Source: Streptomyces sp. NBC_00448 (GTDB lineage: Bacteria > Actinomycetota > Actinomycetes > Streptomycetales > Streptomycetaceae). From it: a stretch of DNA of 64,000 nt. The notes under the pieces are model-generated. The model was not told the DNA's origin, did no database searches, and saw only the letters and a program-made list of their open reading frames with translations. This document shows, piece by piece, positions 56,523-64,000 of the stretch (its first letter is position 1; every line of letters begins with the position of its first letter). A program made the position numbers and the translations under genes. Location of the stretch: assembly GCF_036014115.1 (NCBI RefSeq), contig NZ_CP107913.1, positions 8,753,501 to 8,817,500 of the forward strand, in the 5' to 3' direction.

Positions 56523-58930
56523 CCGACCTCGCCGCCGCCCTCCCGCTCCACCACGACCTGGTCCTCCTTCCAGTGCGACACGAAGTGCTCCCGGCGCGGC
56601 GGCGCCCACCCCTCCGGGTCACCGACGACGACCTCGCCGCCCCCGCCCCGGCCCGGGCGCGGCGCCCACGCCTCCAGCTGCACCGCCCCGTCGGCCCCGG
56701 CCACCGGCAGCACCGCCCCGGCCCTGGCCAGCACCGGAATCCGGCCCAGCGGCGCCTCCACCCGCACCGTCGAACGCCCCCGGTAGGCCACGCCGGAACC
56801 GGTGTCGTGCCACAGCCCGCGCGGCAGCCGCACCTGCCGGCTCGTGGCACCCTCCGTGAGCACCGGCGCCACCAGCAGCGACTCCCCGAGCAGGAAGGCG
56901 TCCTCGCAGTCCCGCAACGCCCGGTCGCCCGGCGACTTCCACCACAGCGGCCGCACATACGGCGCCCCGGTGCGGTGCGCGACGTGCGCCAGCGTCTCCA
57001 GGTACGGCATCAGCCGCCCCCGCTCCCGGAGCGCCGCCCGAGCGTGCTCCAACACCTCGGGACCGAACTCCCACGGCTCCCGCAGCCCCGCGTCGATCGC
57101 CGAGTGGGTGCGGAACAGCGGTAGATACGCGCCGAGTTGGAACCAGCGCAGATACAGCTCCGGCGACGGCGTGCCGGTGAAGCCGCCCACGTCCGGCCCG
57201 GAGTACGGCACCCCGCACAGCCCCAGGCCCAACACCAGCGCCAGCGAGGCCCGCAGCCCCTCCCACCCGGTCGCCACATCGCCCGACCAGGTGCCGCCGT
57301 ACCGCTGCATCCCCGCCCAGCCCGAGCGGGAGAAGAGGAACGGCCGCTGCTCCGGCCGCAGTTCGCGCAGGCCCTCGTAGCCGGCCCGGGCCATCGACAG
57401 CCCGTACACGTTGTGCGCCTCGCGGTGGTCGCCGCCGCGGCCGTCCAACGCGTGCCGGGCCGACAGCGGCAGCGTCGGATCACCGAACGCCGCGAAGGAC
57501 ACCGGCTCGTTCATGTCGTGCCAGAACCCGGCGAACCCTTTCGCCAGCCGCTCCTCGTACAGACCGCCCCACCAGGCGCGCGCGGCCGGATCGGTGAAAT
57601 CGGGGAAGGCCGCCTCGCCCGGCCACACCACCCCGCGCACCTCGTGCCCCCGCGCGTCCCGTACGAACGCGCCCGCCGCCGCCCCGCTGTCGTACACCGC
57701 CAGCCCCGGCTCCGCCTTCACCGCCGGGTCCACGATCGACACCAGGCGCACCCCGTGCTCGCCCAACTCCTTGGCCAGGCCGGGAAGATCGGGGAAGGTC
57801 CGCGGATCGGCGGTGAAGACCCGGTGCCCGTCGAAGTGGTCGATGTCCAGATGCAGCACCGACAGCGGCAGCGCACGCTCCCGATACCCGGCCGCGACCC
57901 GCCGCACCTCGTCCTGGCTGCCGAACCCCCACCGAGAATGCTGGTGGCCCAGCGCCCAGCGCGGCGGCAGCGCGGGCCGCCCGGTCAGCGCCGTCCACCC
58001 CGCCAGCACCCGGGCGGGCGTACCGGCGATCACCCAGTACCGCAGCTGCCCGCCGTCCATCCGCAGCCGGCTGATCCCCGCCTGGTCCGGCGCCGACCCG
58101 GCGCCCTCCCGGCCGTCCCACAGCGCGACCTCGCCGTCCCACGTGTTGTCGTGGAAGGCCAGATGGCAGCCCGCGTCCGCGACCACGAGCTGCACCGGCA
58201 TGGTGATGTACAGCGGGTCGTCGCCCGGCCCGAACGCCCCGCCAGGATCGGTGTTCCACAGCCGGTACCGGCCGGTGCGCAGCACCGGACCCGCCGCCCG
58301 CCCGCCCATGCCGAACACCCGCGCGTCGGCCGGCAGCCGCGCCCGCTGCTCCCAGCGCGGCGCCCGGCCGTCCCCCTGCCCGGCCGCGGGGACCCGCCAC
58401 GACGGCGGCCCCTCCGAGCGCAGCAGCAGCCCGCCCGGCGTACGGAAGTCCACCACCCCCCGCTGCGAGATCCGCACCGTGATCCGCTCGGACACCACCC
58501 GCCAGCCCGCGCCGTCCGGCTCCAGCAGCGCCCGCGGGTCGGCCGGCGGACAGTCGCCGGCCAGGGCGTACGACGGCAGCGGCCCGGCGCCGTCCCAGCC
58601 GCAGAAGACCGCGCCGCCCACCGCCACCCGCACCCGCAACTCCGCCCGCGCGAACCGCACCACGCCGCCGCCCGGCTCCGGGTCCGCCCCCACCACCTGT
58701 CCCGGCGTACGCGCCCGCTCCGGGCCGGGCACGGGCAGGTCCCTGGCATCCAGCGCCCGCCGCCGCACCGCCCAGCGCACCGCGAGCCGCCCCCGCGCGG
58801 AGCCCAGCATCCGGGCCGCCCGCAGCAGATCGGCCCCCTCCGCCCGCTGCCGTCGCAGCGCCGCCCGCAGGCCCCGCACCTCGCCGACGACCTCCCCCCA
58901 CACCGCGCCCAGCAGATACCCAGCGTCCAT
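56489..58930 (-). CDS. Glycoside hydrolase family 31 (alpha-glucosidase/alpha-xylosidase type)
   Basis: An 813-residue GH31 enzyme without signal peptide, so intracellular. N-terminal beta domain, then a catalytic barrel: ALPLSVLHLDIDHFDGHRVFTADPRTFP, the nucleophile segment GFAGFWHDMNEPVSF (Asp in DMNE, about residue 490) and the acid/base TWSGDVATGWEGLR (about 550), then FTGTPSPELYLRWFQLGAYLPLFRTHS. It removes alpha-linked glucose or xylose from oligosaccharides. ATG at 58930 has GGGAGGG upstream. No transporter gene is adjacent. Confidence 0.88.
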   Translation of the reverse strand: MDAGYLLGAVWGEVVGEVRGLRAALRRQRAEGADLLRAARMLGSARGRLAVRWAVRRRALDARDLPVPGPERARTPGQVVGADPEPGGGVVRFARAELRVRVAVGGAVFCGWDGAGPLPSYALAGDCPPADPRALLEPDGAGWRVVSERITVRISQRGVVDFRTPGGLLLRSEGPPSWRVPAAGQGDGRAPRWEQRARLPADARVFGMGGRAAGPVLRTGRYRLWNTDPGGAFGPGDDPLYITMPVQLVVADAGCHLAFHDNTWDGEVALWDGREGAGSAPDQAGISRLRMDGGQLRYWVIAGTPARVLAGWTALTGRPALPPRWALGHQHSRWGFGSQDEVRRVAAGYRERALPLSVLHLDIDHFDGHRVFTADPRTFPDLPGLAKELGEHGVRLVSIVDPAVKAEPGLAVYDSGAAAGAFVRDARGHEVRGVVWPGEAAFPDFTDPAARAWWGGLYEERLAKGFAGFWHDMNEPVSFAAFGDPTLPLSARHALDGRGGDHREAHNVYGLSMARAGYEGLRELRPEQRPFLFSRSGWAGMQRYGGTWSGDVATGWEGLRASLALVLGLGLCGVPYSGPDVGGFTGTPSPELYLRWFQLGAYLPLFRTHSAIDAGLREPWEFGPEVLEHARAALRERGRLMPYLETLAHVAHRTGAPYVRPLWWKSPGDRALRDCEDAFLLGESLLVAPVLTEGATSRQVRLPRGLWHDTGSGVAYRGRSTVRVEAPLGRIPVLARAGAVLPVAGADGAVQLEAWAPRPGRGGGGEVVVGDPEGWAPPRREHFVSHWKEDQVVVEREGGGEVGYEVRVRGLEA

Positions 58931-59181
58931 GCCCCCACCCTCCCATCGGCCCGGGAACCCGCGCCGCTCGTTCAGCCGCTGTTCACCTCGACGATCATGC
59001 CCGGCCGCGGCCCGGCACCCACCCGCCACCGGCCACCGTCCGGTGCGACCCGCCCCACACCACCCGGGCCACCCTGGCGTCCAAGACGATCACATGGCAT
59101 CGTCCTGCCCAGTCCCCGGGCGACGGACGCCCATCCGGACGAACCACCGACGCAACGACGCGTACCGTCCGGGAGCCGCCC

Positions 59182-61206
59182 ATGAGCACCACGCCCGAGC
59201 CCGCCGCCAGCAGCCCCGAGCCGCTGTGGAGCCCGAGCCCCGAACGGATCGCCGGCGCCCGGCTGACCCGCTTCCAGCAGTGGGCCGCCCAGCAGCACGG
59301 CGCCCCCGCCGCCACGGGCACCGACCCCGTCGCCGACTACGCGGCCCTGCATGCCTGGTCCGTGCGCGCGCCCGAGGCGTTCTGGCGCGCGGTCACCGAG
59401 TGGTTCGACGTCCGCTTCTCCACCCCCGCCGAGACGGTCCTCGCCGATCCGGCGATGCCCGGCGCGCGCTGGTTCCCCGGCGCCCGGCTCAACTACGCCG
59501 AGCACGCCCTGCGTCCCGCCCTCGACCCCGACCGCGCCGCCCGACCCGCCCTCGTCCACGTCGACGAACGGCACGAACCGGCCACCGTCACCTGGGCCGA
59601 ACTGAGCCGCCAGGTCGCCTCGCTCGCCGCCGAACTGCGCCGGCTCGGCGTCACCCCCGGCGACCGCGTCAGCGGCTACGTACCCAACACCGCGCACGCG
59701 GTCGTCGCACTCCTGGCCACCGCGGCCGTCGGCGGCGTATGGACCTCCTGCGCCCCGGACTTCGGCGCCCGCAGCGTGCTGGACCGCTTCCAACAGGTCG
59801 AGCCGGTCGTGTTGTTCGCGGTCGACGGCTACCGCTACGGCGGCAAGACCCACGACCGCACCGCCACCGTCGCCGCACTGCGCGCCGGCCTGCCCACGGT
59901 GCGCGCCACCATCCACATCCCGCTGCTCGGCACCGAGGCCCCCGAAGACGCCCTGCACTGGGACGCGTCGACCACGTCCGAGGCCGAACCCGACTACGAG
60001 CAGGTCCCGTTCGACCACCCGCTGTGGGTGCTGTACTCCTCCGGCACCACAGGCCTGCCCAAGGCCATCGTCCAGTCCCAGGGCGGCATCCTGCTCGAAC
60101 ACCTCAAGCAGACCGGCCTGCACCTCGACCTCGGCCCCGGCGACCGCTTCTTCTGGTACACCTCCACCGGCTGGATGATGTGGAACTTCCTCGTCTCCGG
60201 CCTGCTGGCGGGCGCCACGATCGTGCTCTACGACGGCGCGCCCGGCTACCCCGACACCGCGGCCCAGTGGCGGGTCGTGGAGCGGACCGGCACCACCGTC
60301 TTCGGCACGTCGGCCGCCTACGTCATCGCCTGCCGCAAGGCGGAGGTGCACCCCGGACGCGACTTCGACCTCTCAGCGGTCGGCTGCGTGGCCACCACCG
60401 GCTCCCCGCTGCCCCCCGACGGATTCCGCTGGCTGCACGACGAGGTCGCCGCCGACCTGTGGATCGCCTCGGTCAGCGGCGGTACCGACGTGTGCAGTTG
60501 CTTCGCCGGCGGCGTGCCGACCCTGCCGGTATACGTCGGCGAACTCCAAGCACCCTGTCTGGGCACGGACCTTCAGGCGTGGGACGCCCAAGGGCGGCCG
60601 GTGGTCGACGAGGTGGGGGAGCTGGTGGTCACCAACCCGATGCCCTCCATGCCGATCCGGTTCTGGAACGACCCTGGCGACACGCGCTACCGCGAGAGCT
60701 ACTTCGAGATGTTCCCCGGCGTGTGGCGGCACGGCGACTGGATCACCCTCACCTCACGCGGCACCGTCGTCATCCACGGCCGCTCCGACTCCACCCTCAA
60801 CCGCCAGGGCGTCCGGATGGGCTCCTCCGACATCTACGAGGTCGTCGAACGCCTCCCGGAGATCGCCGAATCCCTCGTCATCGGCGTCGAACAGCCCGAC
60901 GGGGGCTACTGGATGCCGCTGTTCGTCCGGCTCGCCCCCGGCGCCGCGCTCGACGACGGGCTGCGCGACCGCATCCGCACCGCGATCCGCGCCCAACTCT
61001 CCCCGCGCCACGTGCCGGACGAGGTCATCGCGGTCCCCGGAGTGCCGCACACCCTCACCGGCAAGCGCATCGAGGTCCCGGTCAAGCGGCTCCTCCAGGG
61101 CACCGCGCTCGACAAGGCGGTCAACCCCGGCTCGGTGGACGACCTGGAGGTGCTGCGCTTCTACGAGCGGCTCGCCGCCGAACGCGCCGCCGGCGGCCGC
61201 CCGTAG
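59182..61206 (+). CDS. Acetoacetyl-CoA synthetase
   Basis: A 674-residue adenylate-forming acyl-CoA synthetase of the acetoacetate-CoA ligase type. Typical start PLWSPSPERIAGARLTRFQQWAA and ARWFPGARLNYAEHAL, P-loop-like LYSSGTTGLPKAIVQ (about residue 285), FFWYTSTGWMMWNF, the A8 hinge GRSDSTLNRQGVRMGSSDIYE and the catalytic Lys in HTLTGKRIEVPVK (about 629). It activates acetoacetate with ATP and CoA in the cytosol. GGGAG precedes the ATG. A strong hairpin follows the stop. Confidence 0.92.
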   Translation: MSTTPEPAASSPEPLWSPSPERIAGARLTRFQQWAAQQHGAPAATGTDPVADYAALHAWSVRAPEAFWRAVTEWFDVRFSTPAETVLADPAMPGARWFPGARLNYAEHALRPALDPDRAARPALVHVDERHEPATVTWAELSRQVASLAAELRRLGVTPGDRVSGYVPNTAHAVVALLATAAVGGVWTSCAPDFGARSVLDRFQQVEPVVLFAVDGYRYGGKTHDRTATVAALRAGLPTVRATIHIPLLGTEAPEDALHWDASTTSEAEPDYEQVPFDHPLWVLYSSGTTGLPKAIVQSQGGILLEHLKQTGLHLDLGPGDRFFWYTSTGWMMWNFLVSGLLAGATIVLYDGAPGYPDTAAQWRVVERTGTTVFGTSAAYVIACRKAEVHPGRDFDLSAVGCVATTGSPLPPDGFRWLHDEVAADLWIASVSGGTDVCSCFAGGVPTLPVYVGELQAPCLGTDLQAWDAQGRPVVDEVGELVVTNPMPSMPIRFWNDPGDTRYRESYFEMFPGVWRHGDWITLTSRGTVVIHGRSDSTLNRQGVRMGSSDIYEVVERLPEIAESLVIGVEQPDGGYWMPLFVRLAPGAALDDGLRDRIRTAIRAQLSPRHVPDEVIAVPGVPHTLTGKRIEVPVKRLLQGTALDKAVNPGSVDDLEVLRFYERLAAERAAGGRP

Positions 61207-61235
61207 CTCCGGCGGCTCCCGGCGCTCACCCGCAA

Positions 61236-61269
61236 CGGCCCGCGGCACCAGGATCGGCGCCGCGGGCCG
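61236..61269 (+). terminator. Terminator of the acetoacetyl-CoA synthetase gene
   Basis: Perfect 11-base arms CGGCCCGCGGC (61236-61246) and GCCGCGGGCCG (61259-61269) with a 12-base loop, 30 bases after the stop. Confidence 0.75.
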
Positions 61270-61453
61270 CCGTCGTCACATCGTCATACCGTCACATCCC
61301 CGGTCGGTTCCGGTACGTCGGTTCCGGCGCGGAGCCGCGTTGTCAGTGGGTGCGGCTACGGTGAGTGAGCAGTGGTGGTCGGGCCGTACCGGTTCCGGCC
61401 TCCACCGACCCGTACCGACCCGTGCTGACCCGCACCGACTCCAGGGGGAACCC

Positions 61454-62446
61454 ATGCCACCCACCGCCGACCACACCGGCCGACCCGACCAGCCCGCCAC
61501 CCGCGAGAACGCCCGCACGCGCTCCCGTTCCCGCCCCGAGCAGGCACCCGCCGGCGCCCGCGCACCCCGCACCGGCCGCCCCGGCGGCCGACCGGGACGC
61601 ACCCGCCTGCGCCGCGCCCTGCGCCGCGAAGCCCCCACCGTCGTCTCCCTGCTCCTCGACGACCAGGACTTCACCGCCATGACCCGGCACCCCAGCTTCC
61701 CCTTCGACGACTACGGGCAGTATCTACACCACCTCGACGGACTCCTGCGCGGCCTGCACGCCCAAGGCACGCACATCGCCGTCACCCACTTCGACCCCGA
61801 CGCATACGACGACTACTGCCGCAGCACCCGCCGGCCACCGGACACCCCCGACACCCGCACCCGCTACGTCGCGGAGGCCACCACCACCGGCCCCACCGTC
61901 CACTACGCCCGCCAACCCGTCACGGAACTGCGCGCCTTCCTCGGCCGCGAAGCCGACCGCCGAGCCGTATGGCAGCGCGCCACCGACCTCCTCATGGACG
62001 CCGGCTCCTGCCCCGACTGCGGTCAGGACCTCGCGCACTGCGCCTTCGACGACGCGTCCGACACCCTCCTACGGCTGCTGGACGCCGTCGGCCCCGGCGC
62101 CCACCACCTCGTGTGCAGCCTCCCCACCGAAGACGGCCCACCTCTCCCCGCCGCCCTCCACGCCCACACCTCGCCCGACGGCGAACCCCACTTCGCCGAG
62201 GCCGACGCCCTCGTCCTGTGCACCCTCATCGCCGCCGCCACCGTCACCGGCCGCACCGCCGGACTCGTCATCCGCACCTTCGACCCCGACGGTGACACCG
62301 TCCGCGGCTGGGAACTGCACCACGGCGACCCCCAACCGCTCACCGAAGCCGCCGTCTTCGACGCCTACTGCACCGACCCCACCACCGGCACTCCCATCCC
62401 CCCGGAACCCGGCGTCCGCTACGCCGCCGGCATCCCCCTCCCGTAA
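61454..62446 (+). CDS. Conserved hypothetical protein with a Cys-rich site
   Basis: A 330-residue soluble protein I cannot assign. The first 60 residues are Arg/Pro-rich and disordered. The rest is mixed alpha/beta, with FPFDDYGQYLHHLDGLLRGLHAQGTHIAVTHFDPDAYDDYC and a CPDCGQDLAHCAFDD stretch (about residues 186-200) that might bind zinc. There is no membrane segment. AGGGGGA six bases before the ATG supports the start. It lies between two terminators and is read alone. Confidence 0.7.
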   Translation: MPPTADHTGRPDQPATRENARTRSRSRPEQAPAGARAPRTGRPGGRPGRTRLRRALRREAPTVVSLLLDDQDFTAMTRHPSFPFDDYGQYLHHLDGLLRGLHAQGTHIAVTHFDPDAYDDYCRSTRRPPDTPDTRTRYVAEATTTGPTVHYARQPVTELRAFLGREADRRAVWQRATDLLMDAGSCPDCGQDLAHCAFDDASDTLLRLLDAVGPGAHHLVCSLPTEDGPPLPAALHAHTSPDGEPHFAEADALVLCTLIAAATVTGRTAGLVIRTFDPDGDTVRGWELHHGDPQPLTEAAVFDAYCTDPTTGTPIPPEPGVRYAAGIPLP

Positions 62447-62480
62447 CGAGCCGAGCGGACAACCGCGCGACCAGCCCCCA

Positions 62481-62509
62481 CCGGCGGAAGGCCCGGCACC
62501 TTCCGCCGG
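62481..62509. terminator. Bidirectional terminator before ptsI
   Basis: Perfect 11-base arms CCGGCGGAAGG (62481-62491) and CCTTCCGCCGG (62499-62509), seven-base loop, between two convergent genes. Confidence 0.8.
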
Positions 62510-62574
62510 GGTGCCGGACGCGCGGTCCCGCACCCCGGCTTGCCCGGACCACCCGAGCTACCGGACCACCCGAA

Positions 62575-64000
62575 CTACTCGCCCGACAGGACCGCTTGCG
62601 CAGCTCCCCGGGCCGCATCCGCGCTGTCCGTCGCCCGCGCCGCCGCCGCGGCCCGCTCGCACTGCGCCACCGTGTACTTCGCCAACGTCGTCCGCACATA
62701 CGGGATCGACGCCGCCCCCATCGAAAGGCTGGTCACCCCCAACCCCGTCAGCACACACGCCAGCAGCGGATCGGCCGCCGCCTCACCGCAGACCCCGCAG
62801 CTCTTCCCCTCGGCCCGAGCCGCCTCCGCAGCGGCCGCCACCAGGTCGAGCAGCGCCGGCTGCCACGGGTCCTGCCACCGTGCCACCGCCCCCACCTGCC
62901 GGTCCGCCGCGAAGGTGTACTGCGCCAGGTCGTTCGTCCCCAGCGAAAGGAACTCCACCTCCTTCAGCACCGACCGCGCCCGCAGCGCCGCCGAGGGAAT
63001 CTCCACCATCGCCCCGAACTTCGCCGGCAGCCCGGCCGCGCGGCACGCGTCCGCGAACGCCTTCGCGTCCTGCCGGTCCGCGACCATCGGCGCCATGACC
63101 TCCAGGTGCACCGGAAGCCCCTCCACCGCGCGCGCCAGCGCCCGCAACTGCGTCCGCAACACCTCGGGGTGCTCCAGCAGCGACCGCAACCCCCGCACAC
63201 CCAGCGCCGGATTCGGCTCGTCCGCGGGCGTCAGGAAGTCCAGCGGCTTGTCGGCGCCGGCATCCAGCACCCGCACCACCACCCGCCCCTCCGGAAACGC
63301 CTCCAGCACCTGCCGGTACGCCTCGACCTGCTTCTCCTCCGAGGGCGCCGCCGCGGAATCGTCCAGGAACAGGAACTCCGTACGGAACAGCCCCACCCCT
63401 TCGGCACCCGCCGCCACGGCAGCCGCCACGTCCCCAGGGCCACCGACGTTCGCCAGCAGCGGCACCCGATGACCGTCCGACGTCACGCCCGGCCCCGAAG
63501 ACGCCGCCAGCGCCGCCTTCCGCTCCGCCGCGGCCTCCGTCAGCGCGGCCCGCTTCTCCTCGCTCGGCTCCACGAACACCTCACCGGTGCTCCCGTCCAC
63601 CGCCACCACGGTGCCCTCCGCCAGCTCACCCGCACCCGCCAGCGCCACCACCGCCGGCACCCCCAGCGCCCGGGCCAGAATCGCGCTGTGGCTGGTCGGC
63701 CCGCCCTCTTCCGTCACGAACCCCAGCACCAGCGCGGGGTCCAGCAACGCCGTGTCCGCCGGCGCCAGGTCCCGCGCGATCAGCACGTACGGCTCGTCGC
63801 TGTCCGGCACCCCCGGCATCGGCACCCCCAGCAGCCGCGCCACGATCCGGTTGCGCACGTCGTCCAGGTCCGCCACCCGCCCGGCCAGGTACTCACCCGC
63901 ACCCGCCAGCAGCGCCCGGTACGAGGCGAACGCGTCGTACGCCGCCCGCTCCGCGGTACTCCCCACCGCGACCCGCCGCTCGATGTCGGCCATCAACTCC
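62575..64000 (-). CDS. ptsI: Phosphotransferase system enzyme I, partial
   Basis: The C-terminal 475 or so residues of PTS enzyme I; the N-terminus lies beyond the right edge. Enzyme I takes phosphate from phosphoenolpyruvate and passes it to HPr for sugar uptake. The phosphohistidine segment is TEEGGPTSHSAILARALGVPAVV; the PEP-binding barrel has GVGLFRTEFLFLDD, PANPALGVRGLR-like EPNPALGVRGLRSLLEHPE, MAPMVADRQDAKAF, EFLSLGTNDLAQYTFAADR and the catalytic Cys in KSCGVCGEAAADP. All key residues seen are intact. An ATG at 63996 lies inside the gene and is not the real start. Confidence 0.93.
   Translation of the reverse strand, partial: ELMADIERRVAVGSTAERAAYDAFASYRALLAGAGEYLAGRVADLDDVRNRIVARLLGVPMPGVPDSDEPYVLIARDLAPADTALLDPALVLGFVTEEGGPTSHSAILARALGVPAVVALAGAGELAEGTVVAVDGSTGEVFVEPSEEKRAALTEAAAERKAALAASSGPGVTSDGHRVPLLANVGGPGDVAAAVAAGAEGVGLFRTEFLFLDDSAAAPSEEKQVEAYRQVLEAFPEGRVVVRVLDAGADKPLDFLTPADEPNPALGVRGLRSLLEHPEVLRTQLRALARAVEGLPVHLEVMAPMVADRQDAKAFADACRAAGLPAKFGAMVEIPSAALRARSVLKEVEFLSLGTNDLAQYTFAADRQVGAVARWQDPWQPALLDLVAAAAEAARAEGKSCGVCGEAAADPLLACVLTGLGVTSLSMGAASIPYVRTTLAKYTVAQCERAAAAARATDSADAARGAAQAVLSGE

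Noticed and set aside
57411..61364. A 1317-codon plus-strand frame over the GH31 gene
   Set aside because: It spans the antisense of GH31 and another frame of the acetoacetyl-CoA synthetase gene; composition is Arg/Pro/Ser shadow sequence.
1..64000. tRNA, rRNA, riboswitch or integrated element
   Set aside because: I looked for tRNA-like stretches, conserved rRNA segments, riboswitch boxes, integrases and attachment repeats and saw none; short non-coding RNAs cannot be excluded by eye.

Overview
The window is very GC-rich, gene-dense DNA with strong G/C bias at third codon positions and many GTG starts. It carries a conservon (cvnABCD), an NsdA/NsdB-type differentiation regulator, a mycothiol-era maleylpyruvate isomerase fold, a DUF397 protein and a CGNR zinc-finger regulator. 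Together these point to chromosomal DNA of Streptomyces or a close relative. I see no tRNA, rRNA, CRISPR array, transposase, phage gene or plasmid origin. Two genes run off the edges: an LCP-family gene on the left and ptsI on the right.

Layout. 1-9 kb: LCP wall-polymer transferase, MpaB-like oxygenase, soluble Ser/Thr kinase with TPRs, inositol-phosphatase-like protein, TipA-type MerR regulator, GNAT, and a LysR regulator divergent from a NAD(P)-binding protein. 9-17.5 kb: small metabolic genes, including a tightly overlapping DUF4865/carboxymuconolactone decarboxylase/phosphotriesterase-like operon beside a TetR gene, and a maleylpyruvate isomerase/pyridoxamine-phosphate-oxidase pair divergent from a CGNR regulator. 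18-31.7 kb: a large STAND ATPase lacking its LuxR domain, a secreted amidase with a lysozyme-like domain, an APH-fold kinase, an NsdB-like regulator, a PAS-PP2C phosphatase, a HEAT-repeat protein and a PH-domain membrane protein. 31.9-38 kb: a coupled glycosyltransferase-glycosyltransferase-SGNH esterase operon ending in a truncated HAD gene, then pxpABC (5-oxoprolinase) on the other strand.

38.1-45.7 kb holds a three-gene set that looks like a MukFEB/MksFEB/JetABC condensin (kleisin-like, MukE-like and a 1581-residue SMC-like ATPase). It has no JetD nuclease nearby, and a possible small coupled ORF lies between the first two genes. 46.3-50.7 kb is a conservon. 51.3-56.5 kb holds the most unusual grouping: an NrtR-type Nudix regulator, a J-domain/kinase-like gene broken by a small palindromic element, a MIDAS (VWA-like) protein, a divergent PurA-like enzyme and a zinc-ribbon Nudix hydrolase. 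These may form an undescribed nucleotide- or ADP-ribose-linked system. 56.5-64 kb: GH31 glycosidase, acetoacetyl-CoA synthetase, an unknown protein and PTS enzyme I.

Regulation. About a dozen genes have a -10 hexamer whose last base lies six bases before the start codon, with no ribosome binding site. They are probably read as leaderless mRNAs, which also fixes their starts. Many operons use four-base start/stop overlaps. Several divergent gene pairs carry clear inverted-repeat operators. All calls come from reading the sequence and family knowledge; no database search was run.
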